NCBI GenBank assembly: GCA_028554755.1
Contig: JAPTOF010000002.1
Location: forward strand, 13,689,001-13,753,000
Direction: 5' to 3'
DNA: 64,000 bases
Origin: Cordia subcordata
Taxonomy: Eukaryota > Streptophyta > Magnoliopsida > Boraginales > Cordiaceae
Both the position numbers and the translations under genes were made by a program. Position 1 is the first letter of the stretch; every line of letters begins with the position of its first letter. The notes beneath the pieces are model-generated. The model worked only from the letters and a program-made list of their open reading frames with translations. It was not told the DNA's origin and ran no database searches. Positions 37,601 through 49,364 of this stretch are shown here, piece by piece.

Positions 37601-40600
37601 TTGAAGATTTAGATGGAGTTGGGGAAAGTGATTGAAGATTCTGATGGAATTGGAGAAAGCATATTGGTCATATATTGGCTTAATTTTTGAGTTGAATGGA
37701 AGGTGGAGATTGAGATAATGAGAAAGAATAGTTTGAATTAGAAAGAGAAGGCATTATGGCCGGTTTTATGGTTCGGATTGGATTGAGAATCAATGGGTGA
37801 ATCACCTAAAGATCGGGATAGAGAAAAGGAATATTCTAACTGGTGCAAGATTTAGATTGACAACATGAGAGAGAGAGATATGATTTAGCGGAAGGATATG
37901 ACGAAACGGTGAAGGGAAAGACCATAAATTTGTAGGAGAATTTTAGATATTAAAAGAATTATATTAAGGATAGGGAATTTCTTTAATACAAGATCTCTTA
38001 CTAGTTGTATCAAGGCAAAAGTATTTCATATAATAGGGATATCTTGGGAAGATGCAAGAACAAGATCAATAGTTTAATTTCTGTGGCACAATAGCAATTA
38101 AATTAGGGGTAATATAAGCATCTGAAAACTCTCCAAGGATCATAGGAGGGGAAAAAAAAATCTCAAATGGTGATAGATTGACATAGCCAAGAAACATGGG
38201 TGGTAGGTAAGTATATGAAGAATTTTTACTTTTGACTAGTGAAAAATACATGGATGAAGAGTCCTCTAAATTATATCCCTTTTCACGTGATGGCAATTGA
38301 CAAGTCACCTTCTAGTTTACGGGCAATGGTAGAATGCTACTCTTTAGTTGTCGATCCTTTTGATTTTGTTGGACTTGGATGGTTTAGGCTTTTGTTTTTT
38401 CCCAATATTTTGATTTATCCACCAACAACCCTACTCCTAATGTCCCAAGACTTAAAAAAAAAGTAATCAATTGTCTGCCCATGTTGATTCGATTGTGAGG
38501 ATGCGTAGACCTCTATTTGGTTACTGATCTTTCGCATTCCTAGTTTTAGAGAGCCATAGCTCAAGCTAATGATGCAAAGCTTGATGGAGATGCATTGTTT
38601 AAAGAAAGGCAATATGAAAAGACATTATTGAAGTATGAACTTGCTTTACAAGTGGCTCCCGATACACCCTCATCTACTGAAATACGCTTAACTCTCCATC
38701 TTCCCTTTGTTTGCTAGGAGAAGGGATTTGTTGGGAAATTGGGATATTAGAACGAAGAGTTAAATAGAGAAAGATGTAACAATGAACATACACAATTTAA
38801 CATGGTTCGAACTAATGCATACATCTACGAGCAGATAAGAGATGATTCACGATTCAACGCATGAACACATGTTGGGGAGAGTTTTGGCTTGAGAATCCTC
38901 ACCTGTCTAGCTCTTCTCACTCTATGTCTTACATTAACTTAATAGTAGGCACTACATGTAGAGCATAAGAAGAGACTAATCCTAATAGGAAGAGGTCTCC
39001 TACTTTAGCTAGAATTAGGAATCTCAAGTCCACTGGACACAGGCCATAACCCTACAAAGCTCTACTTTGGATTGTATTGACTCAATTGAGACTCTATCTC
39101 TACCTTAACTACCTTGTCACCCTACGAAGGCCCACTGCCATGTATCGTCCATACCTCCGAAGTTCCTAGGCATCCTACTAGAACTCGTAATGGTGGTATT
39201 TCCTTGGTTATTTGAAAACTTGACCAACATCTGCAATGTGTGCCAGTGATATGAGGAACTCATTCACTACTTTTCCAATGTCCCTATAGCGTCACATTCT
39301 CGGTAAGACATTGTTGACAAGTGAAAGGTCAATTGGGCATATCATGTAGCATCCTCAACAACCTAATGCTACTATTGCTCCATTTTGTCCTCAAATTCAT
39401 GAATGTGAAGATTTTTGTCTTCATTTGCAGCATCAATCCACTGGATGTCACTAGTCACCAGGATTGGCAACTAGTGACCTTACCATGAGAGTTAACCCAT
39501 CCTTATAGAAGACACTGTATAAGATCACTGCAATACCCCATCCTCATGATTCTTTGACTCGTTCACTCATCATTCAATGCGATACTGTACTGTGCATCCC
39601 TGAGACATCCACGTTTCAACCTATTGAGTTAGCCTGATTTGAACTACGCCTAGCCACATCTTCGAACACCTCTAAAGCTTATCCACTAGCTTCACACGTT
39701 CGGTGGCACCATAGTCTAAACCAGTTCCGTGGTACACCTCACCATATATCTCCACATGACGAGTCACCCAGACAAACCTATCATTAATACATGGAACTCT
39801 TGATGCTTTAACACCCAACTCTACCTATTCCATGGTATGAACTAGTTATTGCCTTGTCCTCTCTGGTCACATGTCATTACCGAAAGCTTTGGAGACTTGT
39901 TTTCTGTACACCACAATAGAGAACTTGTCTTCCACACGTAATGCTCTCGACCTCAACTTGCCATCCTCTAAGAGAGCAAACAGAGCAATTCAATCAACGA
40001 GACAACGACACCACACCAAAAAGTAACTTCAAAAGTTATGGTGGATATGGAATCACCTAGTAGTATGCTTCATCTCAAATCCCTAACTCAAGTGGTAAAG
40101 CTTTCTCCCACAGAGTCCATCCGAACACTTTACAAGAATCTTCCAACCCATGTCATCCTCAAGAAGCTCACAAATTTGTTTCAATCATCATCTCCCACTC
40201 GATAAACCCTCCATCTTTATTGAATATTCATCGACCACCTGTAAGTGCGCATTCATACAAGTGATCACTACCTCCAAAAGGAATCCACATGATTGCTCCG
40301 TCGAACTAGGCCTCGTTTTGTTTGCCCAAGAGGCTTCCCCCTACATGAGCCTTCCTGTCTTCTCTTCGAAATGCAAAATCGTGTAGCTCTTCATGGCTAG
40401 TCTTTCCCTTACATTGGCCCATGTCGAACATGATCATACTCCCTAGAAGATCAAATGGTCCATCTGTCAACCTCTCTGTTTCAAACTTCTCCAAAGTTGA
40501 AAATCATCTTCGTTCATGCAAAATACACACATCTATATGGAATTTGGCCCAATGCGCTGTAGATTCAGACTCCGCATGTCAAAAACGCTCGAGAATCCCC

Positions 40601-42494
40601 TCATCAACTTGGTCAACACTAGTCAAAGTAAAATCCACAATCAATGTTGAGATTGTCCTAAAATAAGTAGTGTAGAGTCAAATTTAGCAAAATGGAGCTT
40701 AAAATGGAATCCAACATGTCCTAAAACCTTCGCTTGCCTTTGGTCAACTTAGTTCGGGCTTGGTCAACATCTGGTCAACGCAGTCAAAAGCTGTTGTTAA
40801 AAGTCAAAATAGCTCAACATCTGGTCAACGCAGTCAAGAGCTCTTGTCAAAAGTCAAACAAGCTCAAACTACCAACATGCGCACGTTACGCAAAATCATA
40901 TCCTACAGCTGTATTCAGTTAAGGGCCAGGCATACACTTCCTCCTACGCGTTGCGCCACACTTAGTCCATCCGTGCCGTGACATAGGTCAACAACCATGA
41001 TCAAAACATGCTTGCCATATAGCTCTGCGTCGCGAAGCAACATAGCCCTATTCATCTTCCTCACTCGTCATCCTTAACTCGTGACCTAGGTTGCTTGAAG
41101 CTCCGACTCGGTTGTCGCACAAGATCCAATCGTTGGATCTTCAATTTGACTCTGTTTTCATATCTTCTCCAGCCACTGCTGACTGGTACCTTCATCTCCG
41201 ATTTGCTTTTCTGTCACCACCAACCATCCACTGTCACCCGGATCAACTGCCTTCTTTTCCTCACCAATGATGATTTAGGCGACCAGCCTTTGCATTGATA
41301 CCCCTATCGGAGTCTACTTGCCTTCGCAATTCCAAAAGTATGCTTCATGCAAGCTTTGGAGCCTTTAAAACCAAACTGCCATTGTTGCATGCTTTTGATG
41401 GCATCAAGCTTCCTTGGCACTATTCCAGGCATAGCATCAACTTCTTGTGTCGGTTGTTCAAACCTAACCATCTATGGGTGTTAACAAAGCTATGATGAAC
41501 CACGGAAAGCAAGTCCAATGCCAGCTCGTTTCCAGCACCAGCTTCAATCTTCTCTTGGAAGATGGTGAAGTTACCATTAGGCTTACGGCTAGTGCTGACA
41601 TCAGTCTTACTCTCTTGATGATGTTAGCAGGCGAAGAACATTTCCTTTTTCCATTTTTCTCGCCAATCATCTCCAAGATCAGTTTGTGAATTTCGTGCCA
41701 AATACACTGGAAATCAACTCTAGAAACAACGAACCTTTTCATGTATTTTCACCCACACCCATAGCGTCATGCCCGCAAACAACTTATTGTGGTTTGATCT
41801 AAGCCTACATTCATGGGTAGATGAGATAATTCACTATTCATCGTACAAATACACGGTGGAGATAGTTCGGGCTTGAGAGCGCTCATCCCAACTCTCCTCA
41901 CTTTATGTCTCTTACATTAGCTTAATACAATAAGCACTATATATGGAATATAATAGAAGACTAATCCCAGTAGGAATAGGTTTACTAATTTGGCCAGGAC
42001 TAGGAATCTTAAACCCACTGAATAGGGGCCATAGCCCTACAGGATTGAAACAAACCAGTTCTCAATATTTGGATAACTCAAGGGATTGGGAACAAGGTGG
42101 TCTAATTCTTGGGTATGTCAAAAGGAAGTGTATGTTTTACACAGGTATTCTTCGCTAAAATTGCATTTTAATATCTACTTTGAGAAAGCCTGTTGTGTCT
42201 TGTAATAATAGTTGATTTCTTTTGCAGGAAGCTCTGTATAACATAGCTCGGGCCTATCATCACGTGGGTCTGGTTTCTTTGGCGATTAAGTACTATGAGA
42301 AGGTGCTTGCGACACACGTCAGTGATTTTCCTATTCCAAAACTTCCAAATGAGGATCCAGAAATCATGGAGCATCGCAAGCCTGGCTACTGTGATCTTCG
42401 TAGAGAAGCAGCTTATAATTTGCATTTGATCTACAAGAAAAGTGGAGCTCTTGATCTTGCTAGGCAGGTCCTTAAAGATTTTTGTGCATTCTGA
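22752..42494 (+). CDS. GTF3C3: TFIIIC TPR subunit (general transcription factor 3C polypeptide 3)
   Basis: Eighteen coding exons: 22752-23128, 23355-23445, 23655-23762, 24898-25079, 25829-26024, 26800-27057, 27541-27681, 28640-28718, 29758-29871, 29956-30125, 31064-31182, 32170-32293, 32405-32473, 32775-32901, 33057-33171, 34146-34336, 34431-34543, 42228-42494. They total 2841 nt, about 946 residues, and every phase closes. The product is expected to be the Sfc4/TFIIIC102 subunit, which in TFIIIC helps place TFIIIB at tRNA and 5S genes in the nucleus. Residues 1-75 are acidic (GAGGAA-type repeat coding), followed by MDPLAFMEDDAFG. Basic runs at 149-169 (GRRRRSRK, KKKGRRKGSKSK) suggest a nuclear signal. 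TPR arrays follow: DANLHYAHGRYEEAICVLKE; YHTLGLIYNSM; FDRASLYVELGDFQKAAESY. A C-terminal TPR block reads ALYNIARAYHHVGLVSLAIKYYEK. Exon 12 uses the less obvious acceptor aatag| at 32169, which keeps frame with ASDL-AKASRARRLLQKK. The last intron is 7.7 kb and full of repeats. Confidence 0.92.
25405..25700. repeat. LTR relic in intron 4 of the TFIIIC gene
   Basis: Blocks such as acatggttcagcctaatgcc, gggcttgagagctctc and tctatgtctcacgctctaac match the LTRs of the element in intron 17 (38729-39056 and about 41742-42041). It has no partner LTR here and no visible target duplication, so it is a diverged or truncated copy. Confidence 0.6.
26101..26260. repeat. Tandem duplication, 81-bp unit, intron 5
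   Basis: Two near-identical copies starting aacaatatgctaaataatct at 26101 and 26182, differing at a few positions, in the TFIIIC gene intron 26025-26799. Confidence 0.9.
27290..27485. repeat. Minisatellite, ~62-bp unit, intron 6
   Basis: Three to four copies of a unit containing tcacactgatattttgattg, then accactttcttggtc, inside intron 27058-27540. It accounts for the extra length of that intron. Confidence 0.9.
28806..29416 (-). mobile_element. 5'-truncated LINE insertion in intron 8
   Basis: Flanked by the exact 10-bp direct repeat gaaagagagg (28796-28805 and 29417-29426), as expected for LINE target duplications. On the minus strand, about 29256-29182, a frame reads WRISHTCREANMDADFLANE, the C-terminal part of the RNase H domain found downstream of reverse transcriptase in plant L1-type LINEs. 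Only about 610 bp survive, the 3' end of the element. It lies antisense to the host gene in intron 28719-29757. Confidence 0.7.
30330..30555. repeat. Minisatellite, ~60-65-bp unit, intron 10
   Basis: Three full and one partial copies of a unit carrying taagttaactcactgagtaa and ttgagttgttgatg, inside intron 30126-31063. Confidence 0.85.
31617..31665. repeat. (CT)n(CA)n microsatellite, intron 11
   Basis: Alternating CT and CA tract within intron 31183-32169. Confidence 0.9.
34544..38540. other. 5' part of the 7.7-kb last intron of the TFIIIC gene
   Basis: No supported gene. It contains a CTT microsatellite (35744-35765) and a very AT-rich block (36050-36430). A possible foldback spans about 35690-36640, with ends that resemble each other as 'tgtttggtttt'-type sequence but with no target duplication found. 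Scattered open frames have no recognisable domain. Confidence 0.4.
38548..38717 (+). pseudogene. Captured fragment of a TTC1-like TPR gene
   Basis: After an acceptor-like cttttag the frame reads QANDAKLDGDALFKERQYEK, then LLKYELALQVAPDTPSSTEIR, and meets a stop (VC, TAG) at about 38717. This closely resembles the first TPR of plant tetratricopeptide repeat protein 1 (TTC1), not the TFIIIC subunit. Only about one exon's worth is present, ending 11 bp before the LTR element. I infer a duplicated gene fragment; it would have to be skipped in the TFIIIC mRNA, because its reading frame stops. Confidence 0.6.
38729..39056. repeat. 5' LTR of the intronic LTR element
   Basis: TG...CA ends. Shares blocks such as ctctatgtcttacattaact, ggaatctcaagtccactg and ggccataaccctaca with the 3' copy. 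The two LTRs are clearly diverged, so the insertion is old. No standard tRNA primer site is evident directly downstream. Confidence 0.7.
40765..40864. repeat. Two 50-bp tandem copies inside the intronic LTR element
   Basis: The unit caacatctggtcaacgcagt starts at 40765 and again at 40815, with a few differences. Surrounding sequence is rich in 'ggtcaac' and 'gtcaaa' motifs. Confidence 0.85.
41742..42041. repeat. 3' LTR of the intronic LTR element
   Basis: Right end aligned to the 5' LTR by gggcttgagagc, tttatgtctcttacattag, gaatcttaaacccactgaa and ccatagccctaca. The left limit is approximate because the first ~60 bp have diverged. Confidence 0.6.
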
Positions 42495-43339
42495 CCATGA
42501 AAAACAACTTTTTGATGCAATTCAAAATGATATTAGTCCAAGATCACATTTGGTAGAAAATTCACCTCTTTCTAGTTTGCATTAGGATCTTTGTAAATTG
42601 TGAAAAATTGAAGATATCCTTGTATAGGCCACTTTTTGTTCGTCATACCCTGTATATGTACTTCTTTGTATTTAATACAAAGCTTACTTCTTCCGACAAA
42701 AAAAAAAAATCAGTGTAACCACCGGCCGGGCGAGGTAGGGGTGGGGCGTTCCGGTGTGGTGAGATTGTCTTGCTTGGCTTGTGAAATTAATTATTGTTCT
42801 ATGATACAGTTGGATATAATGTTCCTTTACTTCTGAAATGTCATGTTGTCAGTTCTCCTTGGAGTTTTGAATTGCCACCAATCCAGATCCATATGAAATT
42901 AAATGGAAATGAGAAATAGATGTGTGAGGCATGACTCAGATTTAAATGTTGATTTCTGTTGCAAGGTTAAGAAATGCGGCTCCAGAATTAATTTTTTTTT
43001 AATCTATAAATACTTTAAGTTTATACATTTTTAAACGAAAAGGTTAAGAGAAAAAGGTACGAGTGAGAGTTCCTCATTTACTCCTTAATGTGAGCCCTTG
43101 CAAGTTATAGGGGTCTGATTCAAGCATGTGGCAAGATGAATTTGATTTAGTATTAGTGTAGGTCTTAAGTCTCTAAAATAAGGAGAAAAATTTATCTTTT
43201 AGAATAGAGGATTTTAGTATATTCACTTGTTTAAAACAAATAAAAATGAATAAGAAAATCTAATTCATTCCTTGTGCAGTTTTATTATGAACATTTTACA
43301 AAAGAATGGGTTTGAAACCAATAAGTTGTTGGTAAGGCA
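42495..43339. other. 3' UTR and downstream flank of the TFIIIC gene
   Basis: The stretch after the stop is T-rich with no frame. An A-run at 42699-42711, followed by a GC-rich stretch (ccggccgggcgaggtagggg), breaks the local composition. The poly(A) site probably lies between about 42600 and 42700, but no canonical AATAAA decides it. Confidence 0.45.
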
Positions 43340-43344
43340 GTAGT

Positions 43345-43864
43345 TGTTTGGGCCAAAAATAGTTAGATTCAAGAAACATGAGAGGCTCATGATTGCAATT
43401 GGACCAAAGGTTCAATCCGATGTCTAATCTATGGAGGGTTTGAGGTCAAGGCCCGGATGGGTCATGGCCCTACGTACCGGATAAAACCACAAAATATGCA
43501 TGGCAGCACATATGCAACTTATACATGATAGAGATAAGCATGACAACCAAGCAGACATCAGTTGAAACTTGTTCGGGGAACTTGGGGACGTCAGGGACTC
43601 TTTAGCTATAAAAAGACTCGATATCAGAGAGGTAAGGGCGACCAAAAAAACATTAATTTGCATACATACAAAGAGCTCATCATATAATTCTCTTCTTTTT
43701 GGGAAAATGACTGACTTGAGTGTCGGAGTACCTTTGGTCGGCACCATACCGGTGTCAAGGGTTTCGTCGTTCATCTCTTGGTCTTTCTTTGGTCATGCAG
43801 GTTATTAGGGCCCAAGTCAACCCAACCCGGGATTAATCCGAGATTGTAGAATTCTCCCTCTACG
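43345..43864 (+). repeat. 5' LTR of the Tat element
   Basis: 520 bp, begins TGTTTGGGCC and ends CCCTCTACG; the last base is A in the 3' copy, restoring CA. A TATA-like tagctataaaaag sits near 43602. Confidence 0.9.
43603..43612 (+). promoter_or_regulatory. TATA-like box in the 5' LTR
   Basis: The ctataaaaag string is kept in the 3' LTR (ctataaaagg near 54073), in the position expected for the U3/R boundary. It is the likely promoter of the element; activity is not shown. Confidence 0.5.
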
Positions 43865-43865
43865 A

Positions 43866-43884
43866 TTTGGCGCCCACCGTGGGG
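43866..43884 (+). other. Putative primer binding site
   Basis: Directly after the LTR, tttggcgcccaccgtgggg carries TGG (pairing with tRNA CCA ends) followed by CGCC, the form seen in many plant gypsy elements. The exact tRNA is not assigned. Confidence 0.6.
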
Positions 43885-43946
43885 CCCTATAATCAAGACA
43901 CTGTATTGATCAAAGGTGTGGCCTTCTCGCTTAATGAGCGATTCTC

Positions 43947-45587
43947 ATGACGTCCGATCCCGGAACCAGTACTGGAGAGAGCAGTAGCATGCAGGCCCTC
44001 TTAGCCAAGATGGCGCTTTACGAGGAGAAGTTGGCGATGTATGAAAGCAAGTTCAAAGACATGGAGGCAGAAAATAACGCAGTACGCCAAGAAAATTTGG
44101 ACCTGACAGGAAAAATTGTTGCCCTCTTAGTAGACGCGGCACCCCGGGATAAAGGAAAGGTTGTGTTAATTGAATCGGTGGATCCAATGCAGTCACTAGA
44201 TTCTACTCCCCGCCAGACTCCAGGGGACGGAATCTTGACATTCGCAACTAACGTGGCCGGTACTTCAAATCAACACAAGGAGGTGGGGGAGCGTATGGTT
44301 CCCTCGCAGGATGGATCGCACTCAGACATGCTAAAGCGATTTGCTGAGCTGGAGTCCTTAATTCAAAGAATTCCAGGAGTACCCGCGCCCATTAAAAGGA
44401 GTGCTGCAAACAGCTACGCAGAGTCTCCCTTCGTGGATGCCATTGCAATGGTAGAATTGCCTACCAAGTTCTCTTTTCCAAGTATGAAGCCATTTGACGG
44501 GACCACGGACCCGGATGACCATATAATGCAGTACAAGTGGAAAATGTACACCATGGCTATTCCCCGTGACAAAAGGGAAGCTTGTATGTGCAAAAGCTTT
44601 GGTTCGAGTTTAACAGGACCCGCTCTGCAGTGGTATACCAACCGCCCAAATGGGTGCATAACATCGTTTGCCCAGTTGACTGACATGTTTGTGGAACAGT
44701 ATGCGAGCAGCAGGAAATTGGAGAAACAGTCAGATGACCTGTACTTGATCGTGCAAAGGAGGGGGGAAACACTCCGGGATTACGTGGGGAGGTTTAACAA
44801 GGAAAAAGTATCTATACCACAATGCAACATGGCAACAGCGATTTCTGCCTTTCGTAGAGGACTTTTGCCAGATTCAGACCTCTACAAAGAACTTACAAAA
44901 TATCCGTCCAAAACGATGGAGGATGTCCTGGCGAAGGCATGGGCTCAGATTAAGTAGGAAGACGATCACGCTAATCTCCGTCGGGCTTCCACAAACCAGG
45001 TAGATCCTTACTTGGCACGACAGTCGAGGAGGCATGAACCTTACCCCTTTAGGAGTCATCGAGAAGTCGAGTCAACTGAAGGAAGGCCCCGGGACAGGAG
45101 ACGACTCCTTGGTCGAGACTTGGAGCGAAAGGTAAAAGCTTCAGACTACAATCTCTCCGTGACCACGTTCGAACTCATTCACACCTTAAGGACCATGGGC
45201 AGAACTGTTAAGTGGCCAGGAAAGTTAAGAACCTTAGCAGATTCCAGAGATAGATCCAAGTGGTGCGAGTTCCATATGGATCATGGGCATACCATTGAAG
45301 AGTGCAATGGTCTTAAGTGGGAGGTTGCTGAGCTATTGAAGAAAGGATATCTGATTGAGTTCCTCTCAAATAAAGGAAAACAGACATTAGCTCGACGAGA
45401 TGGGAAGCCGAGAACCGAGGAGCTCGCCCCGCTAGAGCCACCACAGCAAGAACGAATAGTGAACTGCATTATAGGAGGATCCCATATTAGCGGGATCAGT
45501 GTCTCTACTGCAAAAAGGCATACATGTCTGGCGGTAGTACATGATCACCATTCCCCGCAATTAGTTAACGAAAGCTCGGAACAATAA
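43947..45587 (+). pseudogene. Tat-element gag with an in-frame stop
   Basis: ATG at 43947. An N-terminal coiled-coil-like stretch (MALYEEKLAMYESKFKDME) precedes the capsid-type Retrotrans_gag region: FPSMKPFDGTTDPDDHI near residue 174, ALQWYTNRP, then FAQLTDMFVEQY and GETLRDYVGRFNKE. A TAG at 44955-44957 follows AWAQIK, after which the same frame continues through an Arg-rich stretch to a nucleocapsid-like CEFHMDHGHTIEEC motif and stops at 45587. The single stop is the only break in this part, so the loss of gag is due to a point change. Confidence 0.85.
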
Positions 45588-48500
45588 TATCATTCTCCAG
45601 CAGTGAGATCTCCCATTTAAACAACCTACATGATGACGCATTGGTAATCACTCTCATGGTGGCTAACTGCTGGGTCCGGAGAGTTCTAGTAGACAGCGGC
45701 AGCTCAGCCAATGTGCTGATGTTAAGTGCCTTCAAGGAGATGGGGATTGAGGAACAGCAACTCGTGAGGCGATCCACCCCTTTGGTAGGATTTACCGGAG
45801 AGCAAAAGCACACCATTGGGGAGATTCGCCTGCCAGTATACATCGAAGGAGTCAACTTGGACGTCAGGTTTTTAGTAATAGATAGTCCGTCCCCATACAA
45901 CATCATATTAGGAAGACCATGGATTCACGACATGAAGGCGATTCCATCCACTTACCATCAGGTGTTGAAGTTTCCAACAAAGTGGGGGGTTAAGGAGATA
46001 AGGGGTCAACAATCAGACTCTTGAGGGTGCCATTACACCGCAATGAGAGGAGTCCAACGTGATACCTTATACCACGTAGCAGAGGCCTCCGCTTCAACCT
46101 CCTTTGATCATCCCCAACCAGAGGAATTGGATGACGTGCAGATTGACCCAGACGAGCTAGGTCGCATAGTGCAAATCGGATCAGGATTGGACCCAGATTT
46201 GAGGAGCCAAATAATGAATTTTCTCAATAGTAATCGGGACTGCTTTGCGTGGTCGCATGCTGACATGGATGGGATAGACCCGAGAATAATTGTCCATGAG
46301 TTGAAAGCGGATCCGACGTTCCACCCGGTTAAGCAAAAACGCAGGAAATTTGCCCCCAAAAGGAACCGAGTGATTAACGAAGAGGTACAGAAACTAATCG
46401 ACGTAGGATTTGTCAGAGAGGTGCATTATCCTGAATGGCTGGCAAATGTGGTGGTGGTTAAGAAGAAGAACGGAAAGTGGAGGGTTTGTATCGATTTCAC
46501 GGATTTGAATAAAGCATGCCCCAAGGATTCCTTCCCAATCCCTTATATCGATATGATGGCAGACGCAACTGCCGGTCATGAGCTACTCAGCTTCATGGAT
46601 GCATTCTCTGGGTATAATCAAATATTGATGCATCCCCGCGACTAGGAGAAAACCTCTTTCATTACCGAGCGAGGTACTTATTGCTACAAGGTCATGCCAT
46701 TCGGTTTAAAAAATGCAGGAGCAACCTACCAGCGTTTGGTCAATAAGATGTTTGCAGACCAATTGGAACACACGATGGAGGTCTACATTGACGACATGCT
46801 AGTAAAGTCTCTAGCGGCAAAGCAACGTGTTGATCATCTGCAACAAGCCCTTGATGTTTTGAGGAAATATAATATGAAGCTTAACCCTACTAAATGTTCC
46901 TTTGGGGTGAAGTCCGAAAAATTCCTTGGGGTATCTCGTTACCCAAAGAGGAATCGAAGCACACCCAGACCAGCTGAGAGCCCTTCTCAACATCCCTTCC
47001 CCAAGGAACATCCAAGAGGTTATGAAGCTCGCAGCCAGGGTCGCGGCACTCAGCAGGTTCATTTCGAAGTTGTTGGACAGATGTCACTCATTCTTCAGCG
47101 TACTTCGAAAAAATAAGCGCTTCGAGTGGACTGATGAGTGCGAGGAGGCCCTGCAGGAGTTAAAGGAGTACTTGACCAATCTCCCGCTACTGTCTAATCC
47201 GAAAAATGGAGAGAGTTTGTTAGTATACTTAGCGGTATCGGGGGCCGCCGTTAGCACTGTGTTAGTTCGGGAGGAGGGCAGAAAACGGTTCCCTATATAC
47301 TATACCAGCAAAGCTCTTCTTAATGTTGAGACCCGATACAGCCAGCTCGAAAAATTGGCGTTAGTTCTTGTCACTGCCGCTCGCAAGCTAAGGTCGTACT
47401 TCCAGGGTCACCCTATTCAAGTGGTGACCATTCTTCCATTGAAAGCAGTTCTGCATAGTCCCGAGCTATTCGGCCGACTTGCTAAATGGGCCGTCGAACT
47501 CAGTGAGTACAATATTACATTCCAACCAAGGACAGCAGTAAAGTCTCAAGTACTCGCAGATTTCGTGGCAGAATTCGCACCATGTAACCGAGCAGAGGTG
47601 GAGAAAGAGGTATTACGTCTCAACGAAAATCCAAAATCAGAGAAATGGAAGCTTTTCGTAGATAGATCAAGCAATGCAAAGGGTGGCGGGCTCGGAGTAG
47701 TACTACGATCACCTGAGGGAGATGAAATTGAACAGTCAATTAAATGCAGATTCAAGGCCACAAATAATGAGGCAGAGTACGAAGCCCTCATAGCGAGTTT
47801 ATCATTAGCTAAAGAAATGAACGTCAAACATATTGTGGTAAAAAGTGATTCTCAATTGGTAGTAAACCAAGTTTTGGGAACCTATCACGCGAAAGACGGA
47901 AAGATGATAGCTTACCTCACCTCTGTTAAGGAGATAGTGTCTGCATTTGATAAATTTGAAATAAAGCAGGTGAGTTGTGAAGACAATTGTTGTGCGGATG
48001 CACTTGCAAGCTTAGGAGCGGCAATGCAGTCCGTCACTTCGAAAACTATCCCAGTGATATATTTACAATGGCCGGCTATTAGGAGCAAACTAACGGTCGA
48101 GGTCACAAGCGTGAATGATGAGCCGAACTGGATGACTACAATTATCCAGTACCTCAAAGATGATATCATTCCAGAGGATCGCATGGAGGCGAGAAAGCTT
48201 AAAGCTAAATCAGCCCGATACTGCATCATTGACGAGAGACTGTACAGGAGGTCGTACCTAGGACCTTATCTACGATGTCTGAGCCCGACAGAGGCTAATT
48301 ATGTCTTAGCTGAATTACATGAAGGGCAGTGTGGGAACCACGCTGGAGCAAGAAGTTTAGCTAATCGAGCACACACAGCAGGATACTACTGGCCAACCAT
48401 GCGATCTGATGCTCTAAGTTATGTAAGAAGATGTGACAGCTGCCAAAGGTTCGCTCAAATCCCTCATCAGCCGGCTGAGCCATTAACCTCTATCATTTCC

Positions 48501-49364
48501 CCTTGGCCATTCATGAAATGGGGAATGGATATCGTGGGGAAGTTGCCCACAGCACTGGGACAGAAAGTGTATATGTTGGCGGCTACATATTATTTTTCCA
48601 AATGGATAGAGGCAGAATCTTATCATCAGGTCCGAGACAAAGAAGTAAAAAACTTCGTGTGGAAAAACATAATATGTCGCTTTGGAGTTCCCTCAGAAAT
48701 CGTCATCGATAACGGCCCACAGTTCGTCAGCCAACACTTTTAAAGAATTTTGTAGAGAATGGAAAATTAGACTTATATTCTCTACCCCAAGGCACCCTCA
48801 AGCCAACAGGTTAGCTGAGTCATCTAATAAGATTATAATTTCCACCTTGAAGAAAAGGTTGAAGAGTGCAAAGGGACGCTGGGCAGAAGAATTACCAGGA
48901 GTGCTATGGTCTTATCGTACCACGGTTAGGACCCCTACTGGAGAGACACCGTTCTTGTTAATTTACGGAGTTGAAGTAGTTATCCCAGCAGAAATAGGCT
49001 TACCAACTCTGTGAGTTGCCCAGGTTTCTAAAGGGCAGAATGACGAAGGAATGCTCCGTGAGCTGGATGTTGTTGAAGAAAGGATAGAGCAAGCCTTTAT
49101 CCGTATGGCAGCGTTCAGCAAAAAGTTGCCAAGCATTACAACAAGAATTTGAGGGCAAGGACATTTAAGCTAGGAGATTGGGTGTTAAGAAAGGTCTTCG
49201 AAAACACAAAGGAGGTGAATGCAGGAAAGTTAGCGCCTAACTGGGAAGGACCGTATCAAATTGCAAAGGTAGTCCGCCAAGGGGCGTATAAGCTTAGCAC
49301 CAAGGATGGCAAGGACGTACCAAACAATTGGAACACAATCCATTTGAAGAGGTATCATTTTTAG
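45588..49364 (+). pseudogene. Tat-element pol (protease-RT-RNase H-aRNase H-integrase), broken
   Basis: Domains in order. Aspartic protease has RRVLVDSGSSAN (about 45680) and IILGRPW. Reverse transcriptase has WRVCIDFTDLNKACPKD (46480) and active-site YIDDM (46788). RNase H runs with FEWTDECEEAL then YYTSKAL. The second, archaeal-type RNase H has WKLFVDRSSNAKGGG, NNEAEYEAL, KSDSQLVV and CADALASLG. Integrase has the zinc-binding H..H..CDSCQ block (48320-48450), MDIVG, IDNGPQF and a modified HPQANRLAESSNK. A C-terminal LRKVFENT...NWEGPYQI module ends at 49364. Breaks by eye: frameshift near 45590, TGA 46022, TAG 46643, shift near 46926, shift near 48735, TGA 49012, shift near 49110. It cannot make a full product. 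Confidence 0.9.

Larger units (their letters stand above)
38729..42041. mobile_element. Non-autonomous LTR retrotransposon in the last TFIIIC intron
   Basis: Starts TGTTGGG and ends CCCTACA, flanked by the exact 5-bp duplication GGATT (38724-38728 and 42042-42046). The 5' LTR is 38729-39056 (328 bp, ends CATAACCCTACA). The 3' LTR runs about 41742-42041 (ends CATAGCCCTACA) and has a diverged start. The 2.7-kb interior has no gag or pol I can recognise and only short frames, so it is of the large non-autonomous (LARD-like) type. It lies 186 bp upstream of the last TFIIIC exon. Confidence 0.75.
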
